A stretch of DNA of 64,000 bases, from positions 198,050-262,049 of the forward strand of contig CACRXP010000717.1 in assembly GCA_902702965.1 (NCBI GenBank), given 5' to 3'. Position numbers and translations under genes: made by a program. Of the stretch, positions 32,101 to 44,100 are shown piece by piece. The number at the start of each line of letters is the position of its first letter. The first letter of the stretch is position 1. This DNA comes from Spirometra erinaceieuropaei (taxonomy: Eukaryota > Platyhelminthes > Cestoda > Diphyllobothriidea > Diphyllobothriidae). The notes under the pieces were generated by a model. The model searched no databases. It was not told the origin of the DNA and saw only the letters and a program-made list of their open reading frames with translations.

Positions 32101-35100
32101 TCTATGGCCTCCACTGTTATCAGGTGAGCGAATGAAGTTCTCTCTCCCATGAGATTCTAACAGACTTGTCTGTGTTCTCTTACTTGCCGCCAACACGTTC
32201 GCTGTTTGCCTACCAACTTTCCGGTAGCCTCCCGTGCTGTTTTCGCTGGAGGCTAATACAGTGGTCTGGACAGTTCCTTCGTAATTAGCTGAGATTTATG
32301 CGTACTTAGTCACTTCCAAGAAAGAAGTCTGTTTTAGGTGTACAATGGCACATTAGGGACTACGACTGACTCTTCGTGCTCAGTGTCTGTGACCGAACTG
32401 ATCTCCAGGTAGAAGATGCGCGATGCACTTGTGCGTAAGAGTAACATTTGTGCAGACCAATACTCCCACCACTAAGCACGGTTCCAGTTGACTGCGCGCG
32501 AATGTAGACACAGCCACACCTTTTAGAGCTTTCCCTACTTTACAGTACGTTAGTGCTACTAGTCGAAAGTTCGACGAAATGCACTAGTGTTCAGCGAGTA
32601 TGTTTTCTAACCGGAATGCGTACGAAAATTTGACACCGCAATTTGCCTACATGCAATTCAGTAAAACATGTATTTCAGTTTGCTTCTATTCGTCCCCTTT
32701 GACTGGGTAATTGGGTTCTATAACTCCCACTGCTATCCTATTCGCTTATGCTACTTGTCAACCGTTCGCTTATCGCAGGTCTAACGTCCGAAAGTCGTGT
32801 TCCGTACTCTTAGCTCATTTGTTACTGCAGCTCGGCTATCATCATATGACAAACTAAAATTTTAGCGAGGCCACTTGAAAACAGCCATAGAGTTAACTTT
32901 CCAGACCTAGTGTAGACGCTTCAGCCCGTTTAAATGCTTTTCCGTTGATTCTCAAAATACACATTCCAGTCGACTAACACTGCAGATCGTTCTCATCGAG
33001 CGCAATACTAGATTTGCGCAAGACCGTCGACAGGGCAGCGTCCATAAACAGTCAAAGAAGCCTCGAATGTTAATCATGTTCTGTATCCCCACGCGATACG
33101 CACTTGTACGAGCTATGTATGCGTCCCTGTCCTTTGTATTTTCTTTTGAGCCGCAGTTGGTCATGGATTGATGATATCAGGTCATGTGGGTTTCGCACTA
33201 AAGCATGTTACGTCTACTGCCTACGCGCTGGTTTGTTTCCGACTAAGCAGGCCGCTGACGACACTGGTCGCGTGCTTAATCAGTGTTCCCTTTAGGGCAG
33301 TTTTATGTGCAAGAAGTAAAGCTGAAATTCTCACATTATCAGCGTATGCGAAACTCCGTCGCCGTCGCCGCCGCAAGTAATAAGGTGTGGCATTCAGACT
33401 CCGGCTCTGGTTGCTCTTTTTAGAACTGCGTCCTACTCTCTGACTTGTGGCGCCCATGCCATGACCTTGACCCCGCCCAAAGTTTGCTTGTGAGCACCCC
33501 CGATCAACTGTTGCCCACAGATGTTTACCCATGGAAGTGGACGCAAAAGATCTTCGTGCAGGCTTAGTAGCTACCTAGACTCGACACCCGTATGATTCGT
33601 CGCTCATGATAATCGACCTTGCATTCCTCACCCTCCACCGTGCCATTAAATTGCGTCTGCCACATTGTTCCGTCCCCTCCAGGCCTGAATAGCAAGATGC
33701 CAGTTTTAGCAGCACGCGGCGGTTATCTATCATACACCCAGCTACGAAACCTTGAGCTGACTTGCCGAATGTCTATCTTTTGAATTCCGCGCGAACAGAC
33801 GCTCGTGGCGAGCCTAAAGGCACGTGTTGGTGCCAGTCGGCCAGTTCATGTCAGCGAAGCTCAACATTCTTTTATCATTATTAAACCGGGAACCAAGATC
33901 CAAAACCACCGACTAAGTGGTTTGATAAAGAGCTTCTTGGGCTAGTCTAGTCGGCCCAGGCCCTAGCAACAATTGGCTGCTCACGGCGTGGGAGTCATCC
34001 AACTATTGCTTATAGCGACGAGTAGGTTTCTTTGTTGCGTCGGTTGGCACTTGCTGTTGGCGCGTAGACAGAAATGACAGGGATGTTGGTAAAGCACGCT
34101 TCCATTCGTACATATGCTGAGTGTTCGGCAACTGGTTCCGACGGCAACAGTGCATGGTTCGCCTACTTAGAGAGACGGACCTCCGCGCTATATCAGCTAA
34201 ATAAGCCGCACAGACCACTGGGATAGAGAGTGAATAAGGAGTTGACCTCAAGATCCTGATTTTCATGGAACTTCGGACGGGCAACAGGTATCCATGTCGT
34301 ACTGACAAGGACCGAGCGCTGTCACAATTCGAACATCAGGGTCGAGGAACATTCGCACATTCCTGCATCCAGTGCTAAGTGTCCGCTTCGGATTTAGTAA
34401 TCCGAATCGCACAATATTTGTGTCTACCTTTATTGCACCATCCTTGCTTGTGCGCGGTTTAGCAAGCCAAATCAGATGCAGTCCAAGCAAAAAGTGGTAT
34501 AATGTCTAACAGCAGCCTAACTTGACGTTCTCGAAGGTCATTTGTAAAGAAGTTTCTTTCCTTACCAAAAATTCTAGACGAATAGAATTCTGACGTTTCA
34601 CTATCAGCTTTCCTCTTCTACTGTCCAGTGGATTTTTTGTCGTTCTTAGGCAAAGGTTCCCGCGCTTCCACTGTTATGCGTAAATATGGGAATGTGATGT
34701 TTTCTCAAACTGGGGATGCTTTTGGTGGGCGTTGCCATTCATCACACCAAAACGTAGGTTACGCTCCAAGTCAATGTGCTCTGCGATCCCGGCTGGTTTA
34801 TGTCGTTTGTTTTAATGCGCCCGAAAGGATCTTTCAGTACTTCGTTTTAATCTGCACATCGATAATTATGACCATCAAGGTAATTAAGACTGGAGTAGCC
34901 ATTGCTGACTTATTTGGCATCGTCATCCTACCATACCCAATTCCGGTTCTAGAGGACCCGAAGCTAGCATCGCAAGGAATTCTTTTCAGTGCTCTGTCTC
35001 TGTTCGCCGTCATACACAGTGGATGCCTCACGATCGTAATCCAACTTGAGCCATCCCCTGTATAATGTCGCTCTGTAAGGTTCTGTATGTTGCTCTGGAG

Positions 35101-38100
35101 TGGTAATTGAATGTCTCCTCGTTCTAAGACGAGCCCAGGCGAAGTTACTGCTTACTTTCAAGGGGACAGTAATTGCAAGGACGTATTGGCAAATCGTGTG
35201 ACAACTCCGCTATGTGCCCACTAACCGTTTCGTAGCTTGTTTGTCGGTACATGCATAACAGTAAACTTGTAAACGATTCCGGCTGCTGCTATCTCTGTCG
35301 GTCATTTTCAGGATGATTACTAAGGTGGGAATGCAGGTCGCTGCCAACATTTCTGAGTTGATCGACGCAAATGTTGCGTTTTGCGATGTCTCATGACTTT
35401 GCGTTGTGAATCCTGAGCTTTAGGTGCTTCAGCCAACTAGGATAATTCGATTTTCTCCTCGATATATTTCTCTGTTGCCAAGAGCTTGCAGTTATAACTT
35501 TCTTTCCCTTTTTCCCCTGCTCAGAGTGGTGGCAAAAACATCCGCTTTGTGGTTATGAACAATCTTCTGCCCTCTTCCATCAAGATACACGAAAAGTATG
35601 ACCTGAAAGGCTCCTCTTACAAAAGAAAGGCTAGTGAGCGTGAACTCGCCAAAAGTTCCCCAACCCTTAAGGATCTGGACTTCAAGTAGGTTTGCAATAT
35701 TTGCGTGCTTTTGGGAACTTTGTTGGCTTTTTTAACAGCCGTATGGGTTCCTCGTCTCAACTGTTTGTCCGGCACTTATGATTTTCAGTTTACTGGTATC
35801 TGCATCGATAATTTATTCGGGTGAAATGTACTCCTACTGGCTGAGAGATGGACAGACTTTGCTCACCGAGCGTCCCCTGCCTGCCCGCAGACTCGGTTTC
35901 TGCACAGGTGTTTTGACAGCTACGCGTTTCCAAAGCATTTTCAGCACAAACTTCCACCAAATAGGGATTTGACGAGATGGGCAGAATTATAGCGCAGCAG
36001 ACAAACGTTTCACCTTCTTCCCTGGGCCTATCACTCGACATTACGCGAGTGCCGTCAGGAGAAAAAGTGGTGCTCAGAATTCATGAGTGAGAACGTCCAG
36101 AATCTACTTCGACATAGTGCGACAGAACAAACTTGTGAACGGCGAACGATGAGAGACCAGGCACAGAAAGGATAGCTCCTCGGGCTGCCTATTTCAACGT
36201 CGTCGAAAAAACGACAAGCTGGCACACAACCTGTCTTCGAAGGAGCTGGCCCGCGAAACAAGTGCAGGTGTTTTAACGTGAAACCCGTTTCAACGCAGCC
36301 AATTTCGACTGCGCAGCTCTGCAGCAGCGCCGCGCCTCCTTTCTTTGTCAGGCTTCCATTGCAGAGCCTCTGGGTATCACGGGCTAGGGCCACTCTATTG
36401 TTTTCGAACTTGTATCTGGGTACGTGCACTTTTGGACTCGCGCGTCTGCTAACGCCTGGACGTCGTCCTTCGCCTCTTTGGATAGAACCTTCTTTCCTGT
36501 TGTCGGGGGCTCCATCTTTCTCCTTACAAGTTTCAGCGTTATTCGCCAGTTTTGATAATTGACCCCCCCGTGCTTTTTTTTATTTTGTCTATCTTCAGAG
36601 AAAGGCATCCAGAGGGTATCCTGCTAGAGGCCGACACCTACGATGCCCTGATGAAGACAATCGAACGGGACTGTCGGGTAGGTGACCATATACGTTTGTC
36701 GGCTGATGAGACACGTATGCTAAATGAAGCCTAAGCGCGGGGCTGTAACCTTTCGTCGGAAAGCTTTGCTGCCATAGTTGAAGGCTAATTCTCCTAAACG
36801 CCGCTGCTATTGTCCTTTCGAAAAAAGGCTTATCACGAGCTCATTCCGTAACCTTCTTTCCCCCTCCTATTTATTCAATTAATATTGAATAATTTTGTAT
36901 TCCCTCGATTTTATAAGTGGGGAGGCAATACTCTTAAGGCGAACCTCAGCAAATAAGTGACGCGTCCATTAGCAGTCGACTCGTTCAAATTTGGCTGAGT
37001 AGAGGCTGCTGCATCGCTGTTAACTCCAGACCAAGCAGCTGACTATATTTGAAAACCGGAAATATCAGGTATATTTGGACTTATCAGAATGACGAGCGGC
37101 GTCACCGAGGAGGGGTCTGACGTTTCAATCAACGATTTTGCCTAACCATCTTCAGAGGAGGGAGACTCCTGGGCATAATCCTCCCTATGCCGTTATTTTG
37201 CATATTCCGTGGGTCGCCGACCGTCGGAAACTATCACAAGCCACTTTTCACCTTCGAAGGGATTGCATACAAACAAATCAAAGACAACCCGATGGGCTCA
37301 CATATCTCGGAGCTCATCTCTACGGCTTTTCTTCGAAAACTCGAGGAGTACAAACCCAAACTATGGGCACATTACACTTTTGTCCTCATCGACCAGGACA
37401 GGATCGAATACTATAAGGAGCGACTAAACTCTGTCATTTCCGATCTACAGTTCACCATTTTGGAGGCAGCGGAAAAGAATTCAGTTCTCGGATGTTCTCG
37501 TCTACAGCTAGCCGGACTGCCAGCTGGTGACCACGGTCTGCGGAAAACGGACGAACACGCTGCAACGGCAACCATCCGCTGAAAAATAAACGAAGCTGTG
37601 TACGTACGCCATTGCTGGCAAGTGAAAACTTACAGCAGCACATTAATCGCCACAGCGGTCGCCAAACGGAACGAGATGAGGATTTTTCAACGGCNNNNNN
37701 NNNNNNNNNNNNNNNNNNNNNNNNNNNNNNNNNNNNNNNNNNNNNNNNNNNNNNNNNNNNNNNNNNNNNNNNNNNNNNNNNNNNNNNNNNNNNNNNTAGT
37801 TGAAGGCTAATTCTCCTAAACGCCGCTGCTATTGTCCTTTCGAAAAATGGCTTATCACCAGCTCATTCCGTAACCTTCCCCCCTCCTATTTATTCAGTTA
37901 ATATTGAATAATTTTGTATTCCCTCGATTTTATAAGTGGAGAGGCAATACTCTTAAGGTGAACCTCAGCAGATAAGTGATGCGTCCATTAGCAGTCGACT
38001 CGTTCAAATTTGACTGAGTAGAGGCTGCCGCATCGCTGTTAACTCTAGACCAAGCAGCTGACTATATTTGAAAACCGTAAATATCAGGTATATTTGGACT

Positions 38101-41100
38101 TATCAGAATGACGAGCGGCGTCACCGAGGAGGGGTTTATTTGCAGTCTGACGTTTCAATTAACGATTTCGCCTGACCATCTTCAGAGGAGGGAGACTCCT
38201 GGGCATAATCCTCCCTATGCCGTTATTTTGCATATTCCGTGGGTCGCCGACCGTCGGACACTATCACAAGCCACTTTTCACCTTCGAAGGGATTGCATAC
38301 AAACAAATCAAAGACAACCCGATGGGCTCACATATCTCGGAGCTCATATCTACGGCTTTTCTTCGAAAACTCAAGGAGTACAAACCCAAACTTTTGTCCT
38401 CATCGACCAGGACAGGATCGAATACTATAAGGAGCGACTAAACTCTGTCATTCCCGATCTACAGTTCACCATTTTGGAGGCAGCGGAAAAGAATTCAGTT
38501 CTCGGATTTTCTCGTCTACAGCCAGCCGGACTGCCAGCTGGTGACCACGGTCTGCGGAAAACGGACGAACACGCTGCAACGGCAGCCATCCGCTGGAAAT
38601 AAACGAAGCTGTGTATTCACGCCATTGCTGGCTAGTGAAAACTTAGAGCAGCACATTAATCGCCGCAGCGGTCGCCAAACGGAACGAGATGAGGATTTTT
38701 CAACGGCTTTCCACGAGCATTTATTGAGAGGGGCCGAATACCACAGATTCAGCGGGATGTAAAGGGCAATCATTTGACATGGCCGGGCATTTAGCATATG
38801 AAGGGGGTTTCCGAGGCCATGGCTAGATCCCTCGCGCCACTCAGGAGGAGAGTTCCTCGTAGACCTGACTCACAAGTCCGCCAGCAAGTTGTGCGGTCAA
38901 AATATCCCATTCATAATCAGGGGAAGTCGGCCGTTGTCTACCGACTCTGCTGAAGCCGTGGAAAATATTATTACGCCGGGAAACCGGCCGATGGCGGCTG
39001 ACACGAATGCCGGAGCACCAGTTGGTCGTTCGAAGGTTGAGCCCAAAATCAGCGGTAGCGACTCATGCCGCGTAGATGGGACACATTTTCAATTTTGATA
39101 CAGCTGAGATTGTGGGCTAAGGCGCTGGTCACACGAGGTAGGCGCGGGAAGCCTTTAGAGGCGAAGAGACGAGTCCCAGGAAGTAGTCTTGAAGAAGGAG
39201 ACGATCGTGTCTCCTTCTTTGCGGGAAGCCTTGTTGTCACGAATGAAGACGAAATTTCGAATTTCAGGTGCATGCATAAGTGAAGAAGAAGAGTCGATCA
39301 CCGGAGCGCTTTGTTTATTGTCCTGAGCTTTCAGACCCCACCCATACCACCATGTGCAATAAGGTCATGAAAATCAAAGACCGGTTAAAGCCTGAAGAGC
39401 AATCTGGAGTAGTGTATCGCATTCCGTGTCAGAATTGTCCTTGTAACTATACAGGACAGACTGGGGGCATGCTCGGATCGCGCATACACGAACATAAGCT
39501 GGCTGTGCGATGATACGACTCATTATCAAAAGTGGCCGCCCACACCTACAAAATGGGTCACGAGTTCAACTTCGCAGCCACCCAAATAGTCGCCCACGCC
39601 GGAAACAAAACAGGCCGAGAATTGATTGAAGCCTAGACTTTCACAATTCTTCTTTGTAGGAGACAGCAAAGGATCAAAACAATCGAGACCAGTTATCGCC
39701 GTGGTCACTCGGGCGGGGGGGGGTGGGAACGGCACAGGCCATGGTGAAACGGGCGTCCCACTTGCGGTATTGGGACCTACGCATCAGGCAAAATACGCCA
39801 TTTATTGAGAGAAGTACTCAGGGTTCACCAGTCTCTGAAGATAGGTGGCCGTAATCGTTGCTCGAAATGTTAGACCGCAAACAGACCTCTTACCGGAGGA
39901 TGTCCCTTCTTTTAACGTGCCACCCGGAAATCGCTGTCCCGCGAATATTGATTTATGAACATTAAAAGAACATGCAGGATTGTGATAGAGGGGCGCTCAC
40001 CGATCGCGTTACAAGACACACGTCCCGGTTTCTGTCCTGGGGCTCGTGCTCGAACTCGAACTCGGAACTCGATATACAGAAAGAAGATCAGTGTAGTTCA
40101 GCGGTTTCATGCCAGAGCTCCAGGTCTCAGTATATTGGCTCTCGGTCCGTCGTACAGGCAACCTATCTAATTCCCCTCTTTTCTGCGAAGTTATTGTCAT
40201 GAAAAATACTCGGGGTATTATCGCCTAACGGAGATGAACTTGTAATGCATTTCTTTCTGTTGACAAAATATTCCTATTATCGATATTTTGATGTTTTTTG
40301 ATGGTCGGACACGAAGTTCGATCTCAGAATTTTTGGTCCTTAAGCCCTTAGAAGGAGACCACATTCAGGCTATTAAATCGAAATATTGACTTTCTTATTT
40401 ATTCGCTTGCAACTGCAATCGGTAGGACAACCTTCGAGATTACGATTTTTCACGACCCTATTACAAACTATTCAATCGAAAAAACTCAAGCACCATTTTA
40501 ATCACATGTAGTGGCGTTGTCCTCGAACTCCCGACTGCCGCATGACGCCACCTTGCCGGGGCCAGGCCGTGCCGATCTACAGGATGTAGTGTTGAGGTTG
40601 GATGGAGTCGCTAGGTCAGTCGGTCCAGTCATCGATACTGCAAAGAGCAAAGTGTTTTCGCGTTGCGCATACGACTATGAAAAGGCACCTCTGGCACTTA
40701 GCAGTTGATAATTTGAAGAAGTGAGCAATTTCAAACATGTCAGTGCACATTGACAGAGTAACGACAATATCGTTGCCCGGAGGTATCTATGTGTGCGTCA
40801 CAATCTCTCCACTGTTACAAAGATCCGTGTGTACTGGATATTAGTTCGGTCATTTATCTTCCATGATTGCGAAGGTTGGGTTGCACACGTGGAAGACGAG
40901 TGAAAGCTGGAGGTGTTTGACCACCATTGTCTTAGGACCATCCTTCGACTGAAATACGCCGACTTTGTTCCAAATGAGACAGTCTGCACTCCTTGTAACA
41001 TAATTGTGGGGATATTTTAGGCCACCTGAGAAAGACTACCGAGGTAATTTGGGCACGTTGGTCATCGCCGGCCGAATAGGCTCATCGCCCTTTATCCGAC

Positions 41101-44100
41101 GACGCAGATGACGTCAACTCAAAACCTGACTCAGTAGGGCCCATTATAATATGCAGGTGGTTCTTCGATCTCTGGTAATTGTTTTTCATCGTCAGAAAAA
41201 TCCCCCAGATTCGCTGCCACAGGTTTCCGAGCATGGTAAGGTACAGTCGGCGGTATCATCGAGGTCAGCTAAGTCAGATATGATTACTGCCGTTTCACGT
41301 GCTCTGAGAAGATTCGTGGACTTTGTTGTCTTTTTGTCTGCAATTAGGTTTACCCTTCCCCTCTTTTGCAGGTCTTAGAGTCGTTTCGGATAATGGACTA
41401 TTCCTTTCTTCTCGGCATCCATAACCTTGATCAAGCCGAGCGTGACCGACAGGCTGTAAGTTTTGACAATTTTACTTGATTCTGTTGACGTTTTCAAACT
41501 GTTTTCCTGGCTTACTGTGGCCTAGTTGTGTGCCTCCTGTTCCTGCCTGGCGTTTTCTGATTAGTTGAATAAACACGGGGCCGGTTTGTTGCATGCCTTC
41601 TGCTGTTATGCACCTCGGGGTTTCGCGTAAGCTCACTTGCCACCCATTCCTACTGTCTGGCCTATGCTTGTTGTCGTCATTGTAAATAAAGTTTTCTAAA
41701 CTTATATTAAACATTATTTTTTCTGAGGATCCTGCAAGCGTCCGGCCTTCAAGTTTGTAACGAGCCAGCTAATATGCCCTTGAAGTACGCATTGTCGGCT
41801 AATTTTAGTGTGCCTACCCAGATAGCAGATACCGCTTAAAGGAATGGTGGTAGGCATACCTTTTAGTCACATGCTCCTGGTTCTATCAAACGTATCCTGT
41901 TTGCATGCATTGACTAGTGTACTTCTTTCTCGTAAATCCCCTTGCCAACTTTGTCAGCCTTGGTTGGATCGGCTGAGGCATGTGTGCGCGTTTTATGTTT
42001 TTTTTTAAATCTGGACAACTGTTTGGAATAGTCAGAATTGCCGTCGGTCCAAAGCTCGTACCAGAAATACAAATTTGATAAAATCGCGTGTGTTTCCTGA
42101 TCGATACTTACTCTCGTCTTCCACCAACATTGCCTTCATTTACAGAAATGTCCCCTATATTTAACAAGTTTTTAATTCCAGACGTTGCAGTAATCTGGGT
42201 GGGTAACTTGACCCAAATGGGATTAGATTCGTGGCTCCCCGTGAGGCCTCGTGGATCAGGTGGCTAGAACGTTGGCTGTACTAAAGCCTCCCCCTTGCTG
42301 TCATGGGTTCGAATCCCACGGAGGTCGTTGAGGTTTTCACATTTAGGTTCAAATAAATTATTCAAAATCTGCAAAAACGCCTATTACATTTCTCACCGTC
42401 TAAGAGTCAAAAGAAGTGACGGTTTTTTATTTTCATGCTACTAGACGATCTTGACAATCGTTTTAGGTTTATGGCATGTGCAAAGTTCGTCCCCCCGACC
42501 CTTAAGCGTCTTCAAAAAGAAGATCGTCGCGTCATTATTCAGGACAGATCAAGAAGAAGGCTTGTTGTAAGCAGCTGTATTGGTGCTGCAGTGTTTACTT
42601 GTTCGACTTTAGAATCAAAGGCTAGCATGGACTAATCCACGGCTCCATTCTCAATCTTTGCGATGGTGGTTAAACGAACTTGTCATTTTTCGCTCTTCCG
42701 TGTTGCCTCATGCTGTAGCACTAGGGTACTCGCTGAGGATACGAAGTCTAGTATATCAGAGATTGAGCATACTACCGCAGACCGCGTCCCTATAAGGGAC
42801 AGGTCGGCGCGCCTTAACTCGTTCAGTTACTGCACTGACACGCCTGAGCACGCTTCCCTTCAACTTTTCAGTTGTCTGGAACAGTTGTTTTAACGGTATT
42901 GAGAAGATATCGGCAGGGCTTGACGAAGTAGGAAACGGCCAGAATCGTTTATCCTTACGTTTAGTCGGACGGAAGTCGTCAGCCAGCCTTCTGAAATGGA
43001 ACTTCCAATTACTGCCTGTCCGATACCTTCGAATCGGTCGTAACTTGTCATTCCTGGGTTGTTGTCTTTATCAGCGTGTCCTTTTGGTCTCTCCACGATG
43101 TGTTGGCCAAGCAATTGATTTTCAAGTCGGTTTACTTAACGAAACCAATGCCGAAGTATTGAAAATGCGTAATGGATTATCAGTATTTCCACATGAACGA
43201 CGCGGCCAATTGTTTATGTGTCTTACAGAACTTCTAACTGAATATCGTGTTCCATGTTTCACGGACCTTCGGCAGTTTTCAAGCGAAAGTGCACCCAACG
43301 TCACCGTCCAAAGGTTTCCGAGGGTTTCTGTTCCCTTGATTTTTCGCATTCAAGGTTAAGGACGCTCGCACGCACACCTTATTGTTGTTACACCAATCAT
43401 GGGATCAACGCAGTCACTTCTTCACGTTAACGTTTGCTCCTCCCTTATTTTAAATTCGAATTTTAATACCTAAGTGACAACCCTTTGCCCAGGGCCACTC
43501 GGACATCAGAAGTCCAGACAGCAGTCCAGTGGCCTCGGTGAAGTTGCCTTGAGGTTTGGAACCCGAAAGTTTACACGCCTGATCGCATTAGCCGAGCCTT
43601 CATGATTGGAACGGTTAGCTCCCTTGGTGACTGCCTTGGTGCCTTCTTGCTTTGCATCATAATTTCCGTTTCACCGTCTGCCGTTTTTGTATGGCTTGGT
43701 GCGGCTTCCATCGAGATACTCACAAATCGGGCTCGGCGGAGAAGTGACTGTTAGGCTGGAGCTCTTCCAATAGTTTTTTTCATCTTAAGCGCTTAACTGG
43801 ACGTTATTTGAGGGCGACCAGGACTGCCCACTTCACCAGGTACTCGAGAAAATGCGAAAGAAATATCCCCAGTCATTTCACCATGGCGCCGTGTTTGTGG
43901 GCCTGCTTAATTAACGTTCACCGAACTCCCCTTATATTAGCAAACTGTTAAGACCCTGTCTAAATATCGCCAATTTGAGTTATCATATTTGGACTAGCCC
44001 TGAACCATCTGTCCGTTCAGCTTAAAGTAGGTATTTAGAAATGTACTCTGTGGGATTCACGCCCTCCCTGCATGATTGTTTGTCGAAATTCTAGTTGTGA

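Larger units (their letters stand above)
37797..39880 (+). mobile_element. Penelope-like element, copy 2: RT remnant plus GIY-YIG endonuclease
   Basis: 37,797-38,707 repeats copy 1 with small differences: 9 extra bases (TATTTGCAG) near 38,137 and about 15 missing near 38,392. After the RT remnant comes [20 protein letters not shown], then about 550 bp without clear coding, then the GIY-YIG endonuclease (39,280-39,640). The 3' end may be near 39,880, after [13 protein letters not shown], a typical end of Penelope-like proteins. The order RT then GIY-YIG is that of Penelope-like elements. It is in the host gene's direction, inside the intron between exons 5 and 6. Confidence 0.75.

Noticed and set aside
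33359..33373. CCG-rich run as a possible CpG island or trinucleotide expansion
   Set aside because: Only about 15 bases and imperfect; too short to mean anything by itself.
34628..35065. 145-codon open frame in intron 3 with a hydrophobic half
   Set aside because: No family motif, no second copy in the window, inside an intron of a gene on the same strand; explained by chance.
36697..36710. CTGATGAG next to the Penelope-like repeat, as in hammerhead ribozymes
   Set aside because: The partner CGAAAC box with a pairable stem is not found at a fitting distance, and the stretch lies outside the repeated block.
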